Notes under the pieces: generated by a model | Database searches by the model: none | Told to the model about the DNA's origin: nothing | The model's input: the letters and a program-made list of their open reading frames with translations, nothing else | Position numbers and translations under genes: made by a program | Source of the DNA: Thiohalocapsa sp. PB-PSB1 | GTDB taxonomy: Bacteria; Pseudomonadota; Gammaproteobacteria; Chromatiales; Chromatiaceae | Assembly: GCA_016745215.1 (NCBI GenBank) | Contig: CP050890.1 | Location: 4,960,001 to 5,024,000, forward strand | DNA length: 64,000 nucleotides | Reading direction: 5' to 3' | Shown: positions 18,722 to 27,678 of the stretch, piece after piece | How positions within the stretch are numbered: the first letter of the stretch is position 1 | How the letters are laid out: every line of letters starts with the position of its first letter

Positions 18722-19374
18722 GGAGTCTTCCTCCGCTTGGCGGTACGCACCTTGTAGAGGCGTTCGGTGAAGCCTCCTTCGTTTTCGAAATCCTGCGCCA
18801 ACCGTCCGACCTGGCGGTCGAGGAGATAGCAGGCAAGGTTCAGAAGCGAAAGTGCGCCGTTGGCCGCCAGACAGGCTGAAGACAGGGACTCACACGGACC
18901 ACCTACACTGACTGGCACGGACTTCTGGAGACTTGCCATCTTGTCCTTGCTTGTCGGTGTCTGTCCCTGTTCGTCCGTCTGTTTCTTCCGTTCCTCCTCC
19001 ACCCACGCCGCAAATGCCTCAACGGTTTGCGGCTTGCGTTCTTTAAAGCGCATCAGTGCGTGGTGGTTCGGCTCCAGCGACGCCACCCCCCGCTGGCGCA
19101 GAAAATCCTCATAGTCGAGCTTCAACTCCTCCAGGCTGGCGCGGGCCACCTGGGTGAGCTTGAGTTCCATCTTTTTCGAGGTGGCCGAGGCCTGCGATCC
19201 TTCGGCGATATTCTGCACTCCGCTCCGCGCCGCCTGCACCATCTGGTCTTTTATCCGACTGAAACGGTCGATGTAGCGATCCACAAAGCGCACGGTTATG
19301 TCATAGACGAGCTGCGCCACTTGGAAGCTCTTCAGTTTGCGATAACCGCCATGTTTGGGGATCAGCTCGGACAT
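18718..19374 (-). CDS. four-helix-bundle suffix protein
   Basis: 218 residues. The N-terminal part FQVAQLVYDITVRFVDRYI and QMVQAARSGVQNIAEGSQA matches the four-helix bundle (S23-like) family. The C-terminal part about residues 165-218 (CLAANGALSLLNLACYLLDRQ) is a known suffix-domain type. The middle is a poorly conserved Lys/Gln-rich linker. Function is unknown. It sits between hsdS (9 nt upstream) and fic (4-nt overlap), so translation is probably coupled. Confidence 0.75.
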   Translation of the reverse strand: MSELIPKHGGYRKLKSFQVAQLVYDITVRFVDRYIDRFSRIKDQMVQAARSGVQNIAEGSQASATSKKMELKLTQVARASLEELKLDYEDFLRQRGVASLEPNHHALMRFKERKPQTVEAFAAWVEEERKKQTDEQGQTPTSKDKMASLQKSVPVSVGGPCESLSSACLAANGALSLLNLACYLLDRQVGRLAQDFENEGGFTERLYKVRTAKRRKTP

Positions 19375-19383
19375 GACATCTCC

Positions 19384-21111
19384 CTAAGCCTGCGCCATCA
19401 GGGCGCCCAGCAGTTCGGTTTGTTTGCCGGTGGCGGCGTCGATCTGCTGGTCGAGGGTGTCGCACAGGGCCATCAACTGGTCGATACGGGTAACGATGCG
19501 GTGCTGTTCGGGGAGGGGGGGAAGAGGATAATCAATATCCCGAATCGTACCCATCGAAATGCTTGGTTGAGCAGTTGATTTGAGGTGTTTGAAAATTTCC
19601 CTTCTTCCCAATGGAGAAATAAGAAAATAATTTAAGTACCGCAAATTTAATTTTCTCTCACACCCAATAAAAGGCTCCATTTTTGCTACGTTCGGAGCCA
19701 GATGCCATCTCTCGTTCTTATCAAATAGAGCTACATTGCCAATGCCTGCGCCAATAAATGTAACCAACAGCGCAGGTTTTGAAAGCGCGCATCGCTCCAA
19801 TAACTCAGAAGTTTTTAGATCAATAAATTTCAAGTTTGTTGTATCGATGCTGAATTGGCGGACGTTTTGAGCACGAATGACAGGAACATCTCCTTCGTCT
19901 TGAAGATTTACATATTTCGTATACTCAAACCCAGCCAACTTCGTAATAAAAAGAATGTCCAGCCCCTTAACCCATTCCCATGCTTCTGGAATTTCAGTGT
20001 CATGGCAAATAAACTTTGTGTCCTCTGTTTTCTGTCCGATTTTTAGCTGTTTACTTTTCACCAGCCGCTGTTTTTCTGCTTGGATCTCTTTGAGCAGTTC
20101 ACTGGCGGGCGGGTCGCCCGCGTCCTGGGGGACGAGGCGGCCCATGACGGCGAGTTGGAGGATGGCCTTACGCAGTTCGGCGACATTTTCCTTGACGGTG
20201 TAGAGTTCGCCGAAGTGCTGCTGAATAAAGTCCCAGGCCGGGGCATCCGGGGCGTCGAGCAGTTGCTTGATGGCGGCGGCGTGGACGGCCAGCCGCTTCT
20301 CCTCGCGCGCCTTACGTAGCGTTTCCAGCGCATCGCACCGGGCCATCAACTGGTCGATACGGGCGACGATGCGGTGTTGTTCGAGGAGTGGAGGCAAAGG
20401 CATCAAATGGTTGATGACCGTTGAGGTGTTCAGTTCAATTTGATTTGTCGTCCCCGAAGCTGAGCCTTCGAGCTCATTATGAACTGCAGGGCTTTGAATC
20501 CAGCGCCAAAGAAATACCGGTCTGACTTCAATTGGACGAACAACCGTGACATGTGAGTCGGCGACTATTTCAACACCTTCAAGATCTTGCGGAACAAGAC
20601 ATGCTCGGCCTATGGTTCCTGTGCCAGTCGAGTTCCATAGTAGATCGCCAACTCTCAAGAACCGGATCGGCTCATACTTGTCCAAAGAGGCCGGATCAAT
20701 ATAACGCGCAGGCTCAAGATCGAGTCCGTACCAGCGAACGCATTTTTGCGAGATTACTCGATGCGTGGAAACGTCTACATATTTCGGCCCCTTGCCGCGC
20801 TGAATATACGAGCAAATATCACCCAGCCGCACCCACTCCCACCCCTGCGGCAGCTCGTAAGGCACTTCCTCCGGCTTGATGTGCGGCAACGGCTTAGGTT
20901 TTTTGATTTTGCCAGCCTTCACCAGCCGCTGTTTTTCGGCTTCAATAGCCTTCAACAGTTCCGAAGCAGGCGGATCATTCGGCTCCTGCTCCACCAGCTT
21001 GCCCTGCATGGCGAGGGTCAGGATCAACTCACGCAGTTTGGCGACGCCGTCTGGCGCACCAAAGGCGATGTCGAAGTGCTGTTCCAGCAGATTGCGGGTG
21101 GCGTCGGTCAT
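19384..21111 (-). CDS. hsdS: type I restriction enzyme specificity subunit HsdS
   Basis: Recognises the bipartite target sequence and assembles with HsdM and HsdR. It has 575 residues with two target-recognition domains (about 85-240 and 370-530). Each is followed by the conserved helical spacer (EQHRIVARIDQLMARCDALE near 245 and EQHRIVTRIDQLMALCDTLD near 540). An additional N-terminal helical region carries a repeated PPASELL(K)EI-AEKQRLVK block, also found between the two halves, a sign of internal duplication. The DNA target cannot be read from sequence alone. Confidence 0.95.
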   Translation of the reverse strand: MTDATRNLLEQHFDIAFGAPDGVAKLRELILTLAMQGKLVEQEPNDPPASELLKAIEAEKQRLVKAGKIKKPKPLPHIKPEEVPYELPQGWEWVRLGDICSYIQRGKGPKYVDVSTHRVISQKCVRWYGLDLEPARYIDPASLDKYEPIRFLRVGDLLWNSTGTGTIGRACLVPQDLEGVEIVADSHVTVVRPIEVRPVFLWRWIQSPAVHNELEGSASGTTNQIELNTSTVINHLMPLPPLLEQHRIVARIDQLMARCDALETLRKAREEKRLAVHAAAIKQLLDAPDAPAWDFIQQHFGELYTVKENVAELRKAILQLAVMGRLVPQDAGDPPASELLKEIQAEKQRLVKSKQLKIGQKTEDTKFICHDTEIPEAWEWVKGLDILFITKLAGFEYTKYVNLQDEGDVPVIRAQNVRQFSIDTTNLKFIDLKTSELLERCALSKPALLVTFIGAGIGNVALFDKNERWHLAPNVAKMEPFIGCERKLNLRYLNYFLISPLGRREIFKHLKSTAQPSISMGTIRDIDYPLPPLPEQHRIVTRIDQLMALCDTLDQQIDAATGKQTELLGALMAQA

Positions 21112-21278
21112 GCCTTGCCCCTCTTCTTCTGCGTCGCTTCGATTTTCTTGAGTCCGGCCTCGGTCTCCGTTGGCTTGGTGAAAAATTCGGAATTTCCGGA
21201 TTTTCTCATCACCGGCTCGGAGGTCGGCTCACCCTCGGCGGCAGTTATTCGAAAATTTCGAATAGGTGATCTACTCAT
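21108..21278 (-). CDS. small 56-residue protein between yhcG-like gene and hsdS
   Basis: The ATG at 21278 overlaps the end of the DUF1016 gene (stop at 21273-21271). Its TGA at 21110-21108 overlaps the hsdS ATG as ATGA. Coupling on both sides suggests a real gene. The product is basic and hydrophilic (Lys/Arg-rich end GLKKIEATQKKRGKA) with no family that I recognise. The DNA carries two palindromes (ATTCGAAAATTTCGAAT at 21247-21263 and TTCGGAATTTCCGGA at 21187-21201) that could also act at the RNA or DNA level. Confidence 0.5.
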   Translation of the reverse strand: MSRSPIRNFRITAAEGEPTSEPVMRKSGNSEFFTKPTETEAGLKKIEATQKKRGKA

Positions 21279-22368
21279 CGCCGCCCTGCAGTTCCTTCTC
21301 GATCTGCTCGATGGTCGGCAGACTGCTCTCCAGACTTTCGGGCAGAGCACGGGTCAGCTCAAAACTGGAAACACCGATAGGCTTGTCGATGCCGCGCAGG
21401 GCGTATTCCGCCAGCACCCGGTCGGGTTGCTGACAGAGAATCAGGCCGATGGTGGGTTTATCGGTTTCATGACGCAACTTGTCGTCGACCACGCTGCAAT
21501 AGAAATTCATCTTACCGGCATATTCGGGTTTGAAATCGCCGCGCTTGAGGTCGATCACCACATAGCAGCGCAGTTTGAGGTGGTAGAAGAGCAGGTCGAT
21601 GTAGAAGTCTCTATCGCCTATGTCGAGGTGGTACTGTCGCCCGACAAAAGCAAAGCCCTGGCCCAGCTCCAGCAGGAATTTTTCCAGATGGGCGATGAGG
21701 CCGGTCTCCAACTCACGCTCATGGAAACCCGACTCCAAGGTGAGGAAGTCGAACAGGTAGGGGTCTTTCAGCGCCTGTTGCACCAGATCGGAATCTGGCG
21801 ACGGCAGTCGTTTGGCAAAGTTAGTAATAGCTCGACCCTGTCGTTGATGGGCGGCGATTTCGATCTGCATCACCAGAATATTGCGACTCCAGCCGTTTTC
21901 GATGGCTGCCTGCATGTACCATTGGCGCGTGGCGTGGTCTTTGACCCTGGCCATCAGGATGCCGTGATGTCCCCAAGGTACGGACAGCATCAATTCAGCG
22001 GGAAAAAGTGCAACAAGCTGTTGCACTTTTGGCGAGTCCTCAATTTGTGCAACAGCCTGCTGCACAAATTCCAGATGAGGATATTCCCGGTAGAAGGCTA
22101 GCATCTGCTTGATATTGCGCTCTGAAAATCCTTTTTCCTCGGGCAGCTCGTTGTGCAGGTCGCGGGCAAGGCGAGGGATAACGCTTGAACCCCAGCCCTC
22201 TTTTTGCTGGCGGCTATCAATCAATGAGCCGATTTCCCAGTAGAGCCGGATCAACTCGGCGTTGACTGCCAGCACAGCGCGGGTCTGGGCATGGCGTACG
22301 CGCTGTTTAATATCGACCAGCAACCCTTTGTAGTCGGTAGGCAAGTTCACATTTTTCTTCCCGCTCAT
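21271..22368 (-). CDS. YhcG/DUF1016 family PDDEXK nuclease
   Basis: A 365-residue protein of the YhcG family, common next to type I restriction genes. The N-terminal DUF1016 domain covers about residues 10-165 (GWGSSVIPRLARDL, GFSERNIKQMLAFY, PWGHH). The C-terminal nuclease fold about 215-345 includes DFYIDLLFYHLKLRCYVVIDLK, whose Asp and D-x-K form the expected metal-binding core. The ATG overlaps the hsdM stop by 4 nt. A role as an auxiliary nuclease or assembly factor of the restriction complex is likely but not proven. Confidence 0.88.
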   Translation of the reverse strand: MSGKKNVNLPTDYKGLLVDIKQRVRHAQTRAVLAVNAELIRLYWEIGSLIDSRQQKEGWGSSVIPRLARDLHNELPEEKGFSERNIKQMLAFYREYPHLEFVQQAVAQIEDSPKVQQLVALFPAELMLSVPWGHHGILMARVKDHATRQWYMQAAIENGWSRNILVMQIEIAAHQRQGRAITNFAKRLPSPDSDLVQQALKDPYLFDFLTLESGFHERELETGLIAHLEKFLLELGQGFAFVGRQYHLDIGDRDFYIDLLFYHLKLRCYVVIDLKRGDFKPEYAGKMNFYCSVVDDKLRHETDKPTIGLILCQQPDRVLAEYALRGIDKPIGVSSFELTRALPESLESSLPTIEQIEKELQGGDE

Positions 22369-23831
22369 GCCGTGCTCCCCAGGCAGGCCATCAATTCGGA
22401 TTTCAAGGCGGCCTGCGCCGCTTCAAGCTGGTGAACGATCTCTTGGTACTCGGCCATCAGCTCTTCCGGATCGCGGTGGTTAACCTCCACCTCGTGGGGG
22501 TTCTTGCAGTCCAGGTTGTAGTTGCGCTCGGCCAGCTCCTTAGCGGAGACCTTCCAGGCCTGCTCGGTGACCTTGCGCCCCTTGCGCTCGGCACCGCCCC
22601 ACCAACTTTTTTCGAGATCGAACTCAGAGATGGTCAGGGGCTTGGAGCGGGAGTAGGACTTGTAGCCCTCGGGATACGGGTGCGCGAAGAACCAGACCTC
22701 TTTGGTCGGCCCGCCCTTCTCGAAAAAGAGGATGTTGGTGGCGATGCTGGTGTAGGGGCTGAACACGCCTTTGGGCAGACGCACGATGGTGTGCAGGTTG
22801 AACTCCTCCAGCAGTTCGCGCTTGAGGTTGGTCTTGGTACCCTCGCCAAACAGAAAACCGTCGGGCAGCACCACGGCCGCCTTGCCGGTGTCGTGTTTGA
22901 GCAGGTGCATGATCAGCGCCATGAAGAGATCGGCGGTTTCACGGGTTTGGTACTTGCGCGGAAAGTTGTTCTCGATGCCGTCTTCTTCCATGCCACCGAA
23001 GGGCGGATTGGTGATGATCAGGTCCACCCGGTCGCGGGGGCCGTAATCCTTCAGTGGGCGACTCAGGGTGTTGTCGTGGCGGACATTGGTGGGCACGTCG
23101 ATGCCGTGCAGCATCATGTTGGTCATGGCCAGCATGTGCGGCAGCGGTTTCTTCTCCACACCGTGAATAGACTCCTGAAGGCGCTTGTGGTCGTCGGCTG
23201 TCTTGACCTGCTTGTTCAGATGCTCGATGGCGCAGGTCAGAAAGCCACCGGTGCCGCAGGCCGGGTCGAGGATGGTTTGCCCGAGTTGGGGGTCGAGCAT
23301 GTCGACCATGAACTGGGTGACGGCGCGGGGAGTGTAGTATTCGCCCGCGTTCCCGGCGGATTGCAGGTCGGAGAGGATCTTTTCGTAGATGTCGTTGAAC
23401 AGGTGACGGTCGCCGGACTTGTTAAAGTCCACATCCTCTTGGATGGCGTTGATCACCTGGCGCAGCAAGGTGCCGGACTTCATGTAGTTGTAGGCGTCCT
23501 CGAAGACTGAACCGACCACCTTGCCATGGGGCGACACACCGGCGGCGGTGGCCAGTTTCTTCAGCGCCGGAAAAAGGTCATTGTTGACGAAGTCGATCAG
23601 TTCCTCACCGGTCATCCCTTCGGGGTTCTTGGCCCAGCTGGACCAGCGGAAACGGCTGGGCAGCGGCGACTTGTAGCCGGGCACGGTGAGCTGCCACTCC
23701 TGTTCCTTGTCGTCGAAGATTTTCAGGAAAATCAGCCAGACCATCTGGCTGATGCGCTGGGCGTCGCCATCGACGCCGACATCCTTGCGCATGATGTCCT
23801 GAATGGCTTTGATCAGGGTGGTGAGTGACAT
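22365..23831 (-). CDS. hsdM: type I restriction N6-adenine methyltransferase HsdM
   Basis: Modification subunit that protects host DNA, 488 residues. An N-terminal helical HsdM_N domain (about 1-140) precedes the catalytic core. The AdoMet motif DPACGTGGFL is near residues 187-196 and the N6-adenine catalytic motif NPPF(G) near 272. It starts 26 nt after hsdR and overlaps the YhcG-like gene by 4 nt. Confidence 0.97.
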   Translation of the reverse strand: MSLTTLIKAIQDIMRKDVGVDGDAQRISQMVWLIFLKIFDDKEQEWQLTVPGYKSPLPSRFRWSSWAKNPEGMTGEELIDFVNNDLFPALKKLATAAGVSPHGKVVGSVFEDAYNYMKSGTLLRQVINAIQEDVDFNKSGDRHLFNDIYEKILSDLQSAGNAGEYYTPRAVTQFMVDMLDPQLGQTILDPACGTGGFLTCAIEHLNKQVKTADDHKRLQESIHGVEKKPLPHMLAMTNMMLHGIDVPTNVRHDNTLSRPLKDYGPRDRVDLIITNPPFGGMEEDGIENNFPRKYQTRETADLFMALIMHLLKHDTGKAAVVLPDGFLFGEGTKTNLKRELLEEFNLHTIVRLPKGVFSPYTSIATNILFFEKGGPTKEVWFFAHPYPEGYKSYSRSKPLTISEFDLEKSWWGGAERKGRKVTEQAWKVSAKELAERNYNLDCKNPHEVEVNHRDPEELMAEYQEIVHQLEAAQAALKSELMACLGSTA

Positions 23832-23857
23832 GGTTGTGCTATCTCCAGTTCTTTTTT

Positions 23858-26242
23858 TCAGGCGCTATAGAGGGCCTGTTCCAGTTCGTTGACAGCCTGC
23901 TGATACTGATCCAGCCCACCAAAGGCGCGGATGATTTCCAGCGGGGTTCCGAATTCGGTAAAGGGGGCAATGGTAAGAATCTGCGTCTCTTCGATATGGG
24001 CCACGCCTTCATCGGCGTACTTGTCGAGCAGGGCCTCCAGCACCCGGCGGGCCTGCTCTCCGTAGCGGGTGAAGTAGTTGCGTTTCTTCACCTGTTCCGC
24101 CCGCTCCTTGCGGGTGAGGGGCGGCATATCCCAGGCGACATGGCAGACCAGATCGAAGGGGTCGAAGGCTTTGCCGGATTGCCGTCCTATCTCATCGGCA
24201 AGAGCATCGAAGAACACGCCCTGTTCCGACAGTTCGTCGATGATGGCCTGCTTCTTCTCGGTGCTGCTCCAGCGGCGGAGGAAATCGTCGAGGCTGGCGT
24301 ACTCCCTGGCCAGAGCCTTGCGGGTATAGTCCTTGAGAGATTCGGTGATCAGCCTGCCGTCTGCGTCGAAATACTGGACGCGCTCGGCGGCGACCTTGAC
24401 CTCGACACCCTCCACGACGTAACGGCGAATGCCTCCGATTTCCCCTCCTGGGCCGGGATCGGCGACGCCGGTCCAACCATGGTCCTCTCCGGGTTCCGGG
24501 TAGGTGACGCCACCGCCAACTTCGGGATCAACGGGAACATCCGGCGGCACCGGTGACTGATCCCCGCCGGGTTCGTAGATCTGCACTGGGTCGCCGTCGA
24601 AATCAGGGTCGGCAAACAGCTCGGTGGCCTTTTTGAAGTCGATGATGGTGAAGTAGTACTTGCCGTAATCTTCGTTGATGCGGGTGCCGCGCCCGATGAT
24701 CTGCTTGAACTCGGTCATGGACTGGATGCGCTGGTCGAGCACGATGAGTTTGCAGGTCTGGGCATCCACGCCGGTAGTCATCAGCTTGGAGGTGGTGGCA
24801 ATAACCGGGTATTTGCTCTCCGGGAAGATGAAGTTGTCGAGTTCGGCCTTTCCTTCCTCGTTGTCGCCGGTGATGCGCATGACATATTTGCTGTTCTGCG
24901 CCACCAGATCGGCGTTTTCATTGACCAGGGCCTGACGCATGCGTTCGGCATGGTCGATGTTTTCACAGAAGACGATGGCTTTGTCGAAACGGTTGGTCTG
25001 CCTCAGGAACTCGGTGATCTTTTTGGCTACCAGCCGGGTGCGCTGTTCCAGAACCAGGGTTTTGTCGAAATCCTTCTGGTTGTAGATGCGGTCTTCGATT
25101 TCGTTGCCGTGCTTGTCGATCATGCCCTTGTCGGGCCGCCAGCCGGTCAAATCCCGGTCGAGATCGATGCGCACGACCTTGTAGGGAGCAAGGAAACCGT
25201 CGTCGATGCCCTGCCGGAGGCTGTAGGTATAGATGGGGTCGCCAAAGTAGTCGATGTTGGAGACTTCTTTGGTCTCCTTGGGCGTGGCGGTCAGGCCGAT
25301 CTGAGTAGCAGAGGTGAAATATTCGAGGATTTCACGCCAGGCCGAATCGGCGGCCGCGCTGCCCCGATGGCATTCATCAATGATGATGAGGTCGAAAAAA
25401 TCGGGGCTGAACTGTTTGTAGATGTTTCTCTCTTCTTCGTTGCCGGTGACGGCCTGATAGAGGGAAAGGTAAATCTCGTAGGACTTGTTGGCCTGCCGCT
25501 TCTGGATTTTGGTCATGGCCGAACCGAACGGCTTGAAGTCGTTGGTCATGGTCTGGTCGACCAGGATGTTGCGGTCGGCAAGAAACAGGATGCGTTTCTT
25601 CGCCTTGGACTTCCACAGCCGCCAGATAATCTGGAAGGCGGTAAAGGTCTTGCCGGTGCCGGTGGCCATCACCAGCAGAATGCGATTCTTGCCCCGCGCT
25701 ATCGCCTCGATGGTCTTGTTGATGGCCAGCAGCTGGTAATAACGCGGACTTTTATCGCTACCGTCGCTGAAATAATCCTGCGTAACCAGTGTATTCTGCT
25801 GATCGTTCAGGCCACGGTGCTGCGCCCACCATTGCCACAGCGTTTGGGCAGCGGGGAAGTCGTGGAGGGCAAGTTCTCTTTCGACAATGCCGTCCAGGGC
25901 AATCTTGTTGTGGAACAGAAAACCGTCGCCGTTGGAGCTGAACACAAAAGGCACTTGTAGCATATCGGCGTAACCTAACGCCTGTTGCATGCCATCGCCA
26001 ACAGTATGGTTGTTGTCCTTGGCCTCGATAATGGCAATGGGGATGTTCGGCTTATAAAACAGGACATAATCGGCGCGTTTTTGCTTGGCGCGGGTATGCA
26101 GCTTGCCACGCACGATGATGCGTCCCTTGGTGATAGGAAACTCTTCACGGATTTGGGTCGTGACATCCCAGCCCGCCTTCTCCAGGGCAGGCGTGATGTA
26201 CTTTGTGCAGATATCGCGCTCGGAAAGTTGTTTCTTATTCAT
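23858..26242 (-). CDS. hsdR: type I restriction enzyme motor/endonuclease HsdR
   Basis: ATP-dependent DNA translocase and nuclease, 794 residues. The N-terminal PDDEXK region carries ADYVLF and IIEAK near residues 55-73. The superfamily 2 helicase core has Walker A MATGTGKTFTAF near 191, DECHRG near 286, LTATPKE near 315 and a late motif QIIGRGTRI near 510. The C-terminal EcoEI-type domain covers about 600-785. A proline/glycine-rich linker (about 545-580) is notable. Length and layout fit the EcoAI/EcoEI type. The ATG overlaps the upstream regulator gene. Confidence 0.96.
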   Translation of the reverse strand: MNKKQLSERDICTKYITPALEKAGWDVTTQIREEFPITKGRIIVRGKLHTRAKQKRADYVLFYKPNIPIAIIEAKDNNHTVGDGMQQALGYADMLQVPFVFSSNGDGFLFHNKIALDGIVERELALHDFPAAQTLWQWWAQHRGLNDQQNTLVTQDYFSDGSDKSPRYYQLLAINKTIEAIARGKNRILLVMATGTGKTFTAFQIIWRLWKSKAKKRILFLADRNILVDQTMTNDFKPFGSAMTKIQKRQANKSYEIYLSLYQAVTGNEEERNIYKQFSPDFFDLIIIDECHRGSAAADSAWREILEYFTSATQIGLTATPKETKEVSNIDYFGDPIYTYSLRQGIDDGFLAPYKVVRIDLDRDLTGWRPDKGMIDKHGNEIEDRIYNQKDFDKTLVLEQRTRLVAKKITEFLRQTNRFDKAIVFCENIDHAERMRQALVNENADLVAQNSKYVMRITGDNEEGKAELDNFIFPESKYPVIATTSKLMTTGVDAQTCKLIVLDQRIQSMTEFKQIIGRGTRINEDYGKYYFTIIDFKKATELFADPDFDGDPVQIYEPGGDQSPVPPDVPVDPEVGGGVTYPEPGEDHGWTGVADPGPGGEIGGIRRYVVEGVEVKVAAERVQYFDADGRLITESLKDYTRKALAREYASLDDFLRRWSSTEKKQAIIDELSEQGVFFDALADEIGRQSGKAFDPFDLVCHVAWDMPPLTRKERAEQVKKRNYFTRYGEQARRVLEALLDKYADEGVAHIEETQILTIAPFTEFGTPLEIIRAFGGLDQYQQAVNELEQALYSA

Positions 26243-26451
26243 CAGGCCAACTTCCCTTGTTCTTTCATCCGCTCACAAAAAGCTTCGAATTGGTTCCTCG
26301 CCAGCTTGAAGGGAACCGTCTTGCTGTTTTCCCAGCGGTTGATCGTGGAAAAGCTCACGCCCAGCTCGTGGGCCAGCTCCTCTTGGCTGAGCCCCAGTTG
26401 CCGGCGGACTTCTTTGACCGTCTCCGCAAAATTTTCCGGTGCCTTTGCCAT
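26242..26451 (-). CDS. XRE-family helix-turn-helix regulator of the restriction operon
   Basis: 69 residues. The helix-turn-helix occupies about residues 12-55 (RRQLGLSQEELAHELGVSFSTINRWE). It is the first gene of the operon and shares base 26242 with hsdR through an ATGA overlap. Small controller proteins in this position usually delay or limit restriction gene expression. Its operator should lie in 26452-26520, but I could not pick out a convincing repeat. Confidence 0.88.
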   Translation of the reverse strand: MAKAPENFAETVKEVRRQLGLSQEELAHELGVSFSTINRWENSKTVPFKLARNQFEAFCERMKEQGKLA

Positions 26452-27134
26452 ATCGGTTTGCTTACATTCCTGATTAATTCGTAAAAACCCTGATATTGCT
26501 TGCTTTCGTCATTCCCGCGAAAGCGGGAATCCAGTAATTTCGAATAATTACGGATTTCGGGTCAGTTCCACCATGACCCTAATAGGGGGTTTTACGATTC
26601 CATCAATTCCTGGTACACCGCCAATTCACCGGCGGCAAGCGAACGCAACTTGCCCAACATACAATTACGTCCCTCAATGTAGCAGGTGACAACGCATGTG
26701 AACAGCAAAAAAGTTGGCGATTATTTCAGAATTTTCAGACACATCCCGCCGCCACCCATCAAGTAAGCCCTCAGAAGGTCAGCACGAAAAAATTTCACGT
26801 GCCGCCCGTGATTTTCTCCATCTCACCGGTAAGTAAGCGGGAGAAATCATCAAAATTCACTACGAGGAGCCACCGACCATGGGCATCAGCGACCTGTTGG
26901 ACTTCAATCATGAAGAGTATCAACCAGTTTGCCGGTGATGTCGTTGACCAGCGAGTGCAGGAAAAGATGCTGGACACAGGACGAGGGTTCGATCCCCGTT
27001 CGGATGCCTCCTGTAATCACTCCACAAACCCGAGTCTGAAAGTGGCCATGTCACAAGTTTTGTCGTGAGTTTATCTCAAATTTTTGTCGCAGCAGATGTC
27101 GTAGCAATGTCACAACTCTGCATGAGAAACCGGA
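26452..27134. other. 683-bp gap upstream of the restriction operon
   Basis: No gene is supported. It contains the promoter region of the restriction operon and a perfect hairpin ATTCCCGCGAAAGCGGGAAT (26511-26530) of the common REP-like type. Short frames on both strands (26795-27068) have no recognisable product. Confidence 0.4.
26511..26530. repeat. REP-like palindrome
   Basis: Eight-base arms ATTCCCGC and GCGGGAAT close a GAAA tetraloop. This sequence type is a widespread extragenic palindrome in proteobacteria. Confidence 0.7.
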
Positions 27135-27678
27135 TTAGTCATCATCCTTGTGTTCAATCTGTTTAAGCAATAGGTCAAAGTCACTCTCAAAGAGCCGATC
27201 CTGAACAATGCGATATTTTTCAAATTCACTTTCGGCGTGGGCCTTGGCTATTTCTGCCGTTACCTTTCCGGCGTCCTGCAGGATTTCTCGATCCCATAGT
27301 TTCAAGAACCCACCCAAGCGCTCTTCCCAATCAGCCATGGTCATGGGGATTTTACGCATGGCCTGCATTTCCGCCATATCCAGATAGGCCGACACAATTC
27401 GCTGCATCTGCCCGAGTTCGAATTCAGAGAGATAGTTTTTACCAATGGAAACATCATATTTGTGGATTTTTCCGTTGGGTGCTCCCTCCCAGCTGGTCAA
27501 CCCCATATTCTCCTTCTTATGATCGGCTCGATCTATAATAACCTCAGCCGCTGTATTGCCATGGATTGCATAATGCATCTTGTTCTGGACAGCGGCGAAG
27601 AAGCGCTTGGTAGCCGTGGCAGTTGGGTCATAATCCAGTGCGGTAGCGTATATATCCGTTATTTTCTGATAAAACTTA
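27135..27678 (-). pseudogene. RhuM-family protein, N-terminus removed by IS91
   Basis: The frame is open from the IS91 boundary (27678) down to the stop at 27135, about 180 codons. It begins FYQKITDIYATALDYD and continues RFFAAVQNKMHYAIHG, NMGLTSWEG, IGKNYLSEFELGQMQRIVSAY and IPMTMADW, all characteristic of the C-terminal two thirds of RhuM-like proteins. The native N-terminal KilA-N-like region is missing. RhuM genes often accompany type I restriction operons, consistent with the neighbour. Confidence 0.85.

Noticed and set aside
24950..25960. Long plus-strand frame opposite hsdR
   Set aside because: It mirrors the codon pattern of hsdR on the other strand; similar frames oppose hsdM and the DUF1016 gene.
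26980..27010. tRNA or attachment site, because of GGTTCGATCCCC resembling a T-arm
   Set aside because: Stem pairing is poor and no acceptor, D- or anticodon arm can be found upstream.
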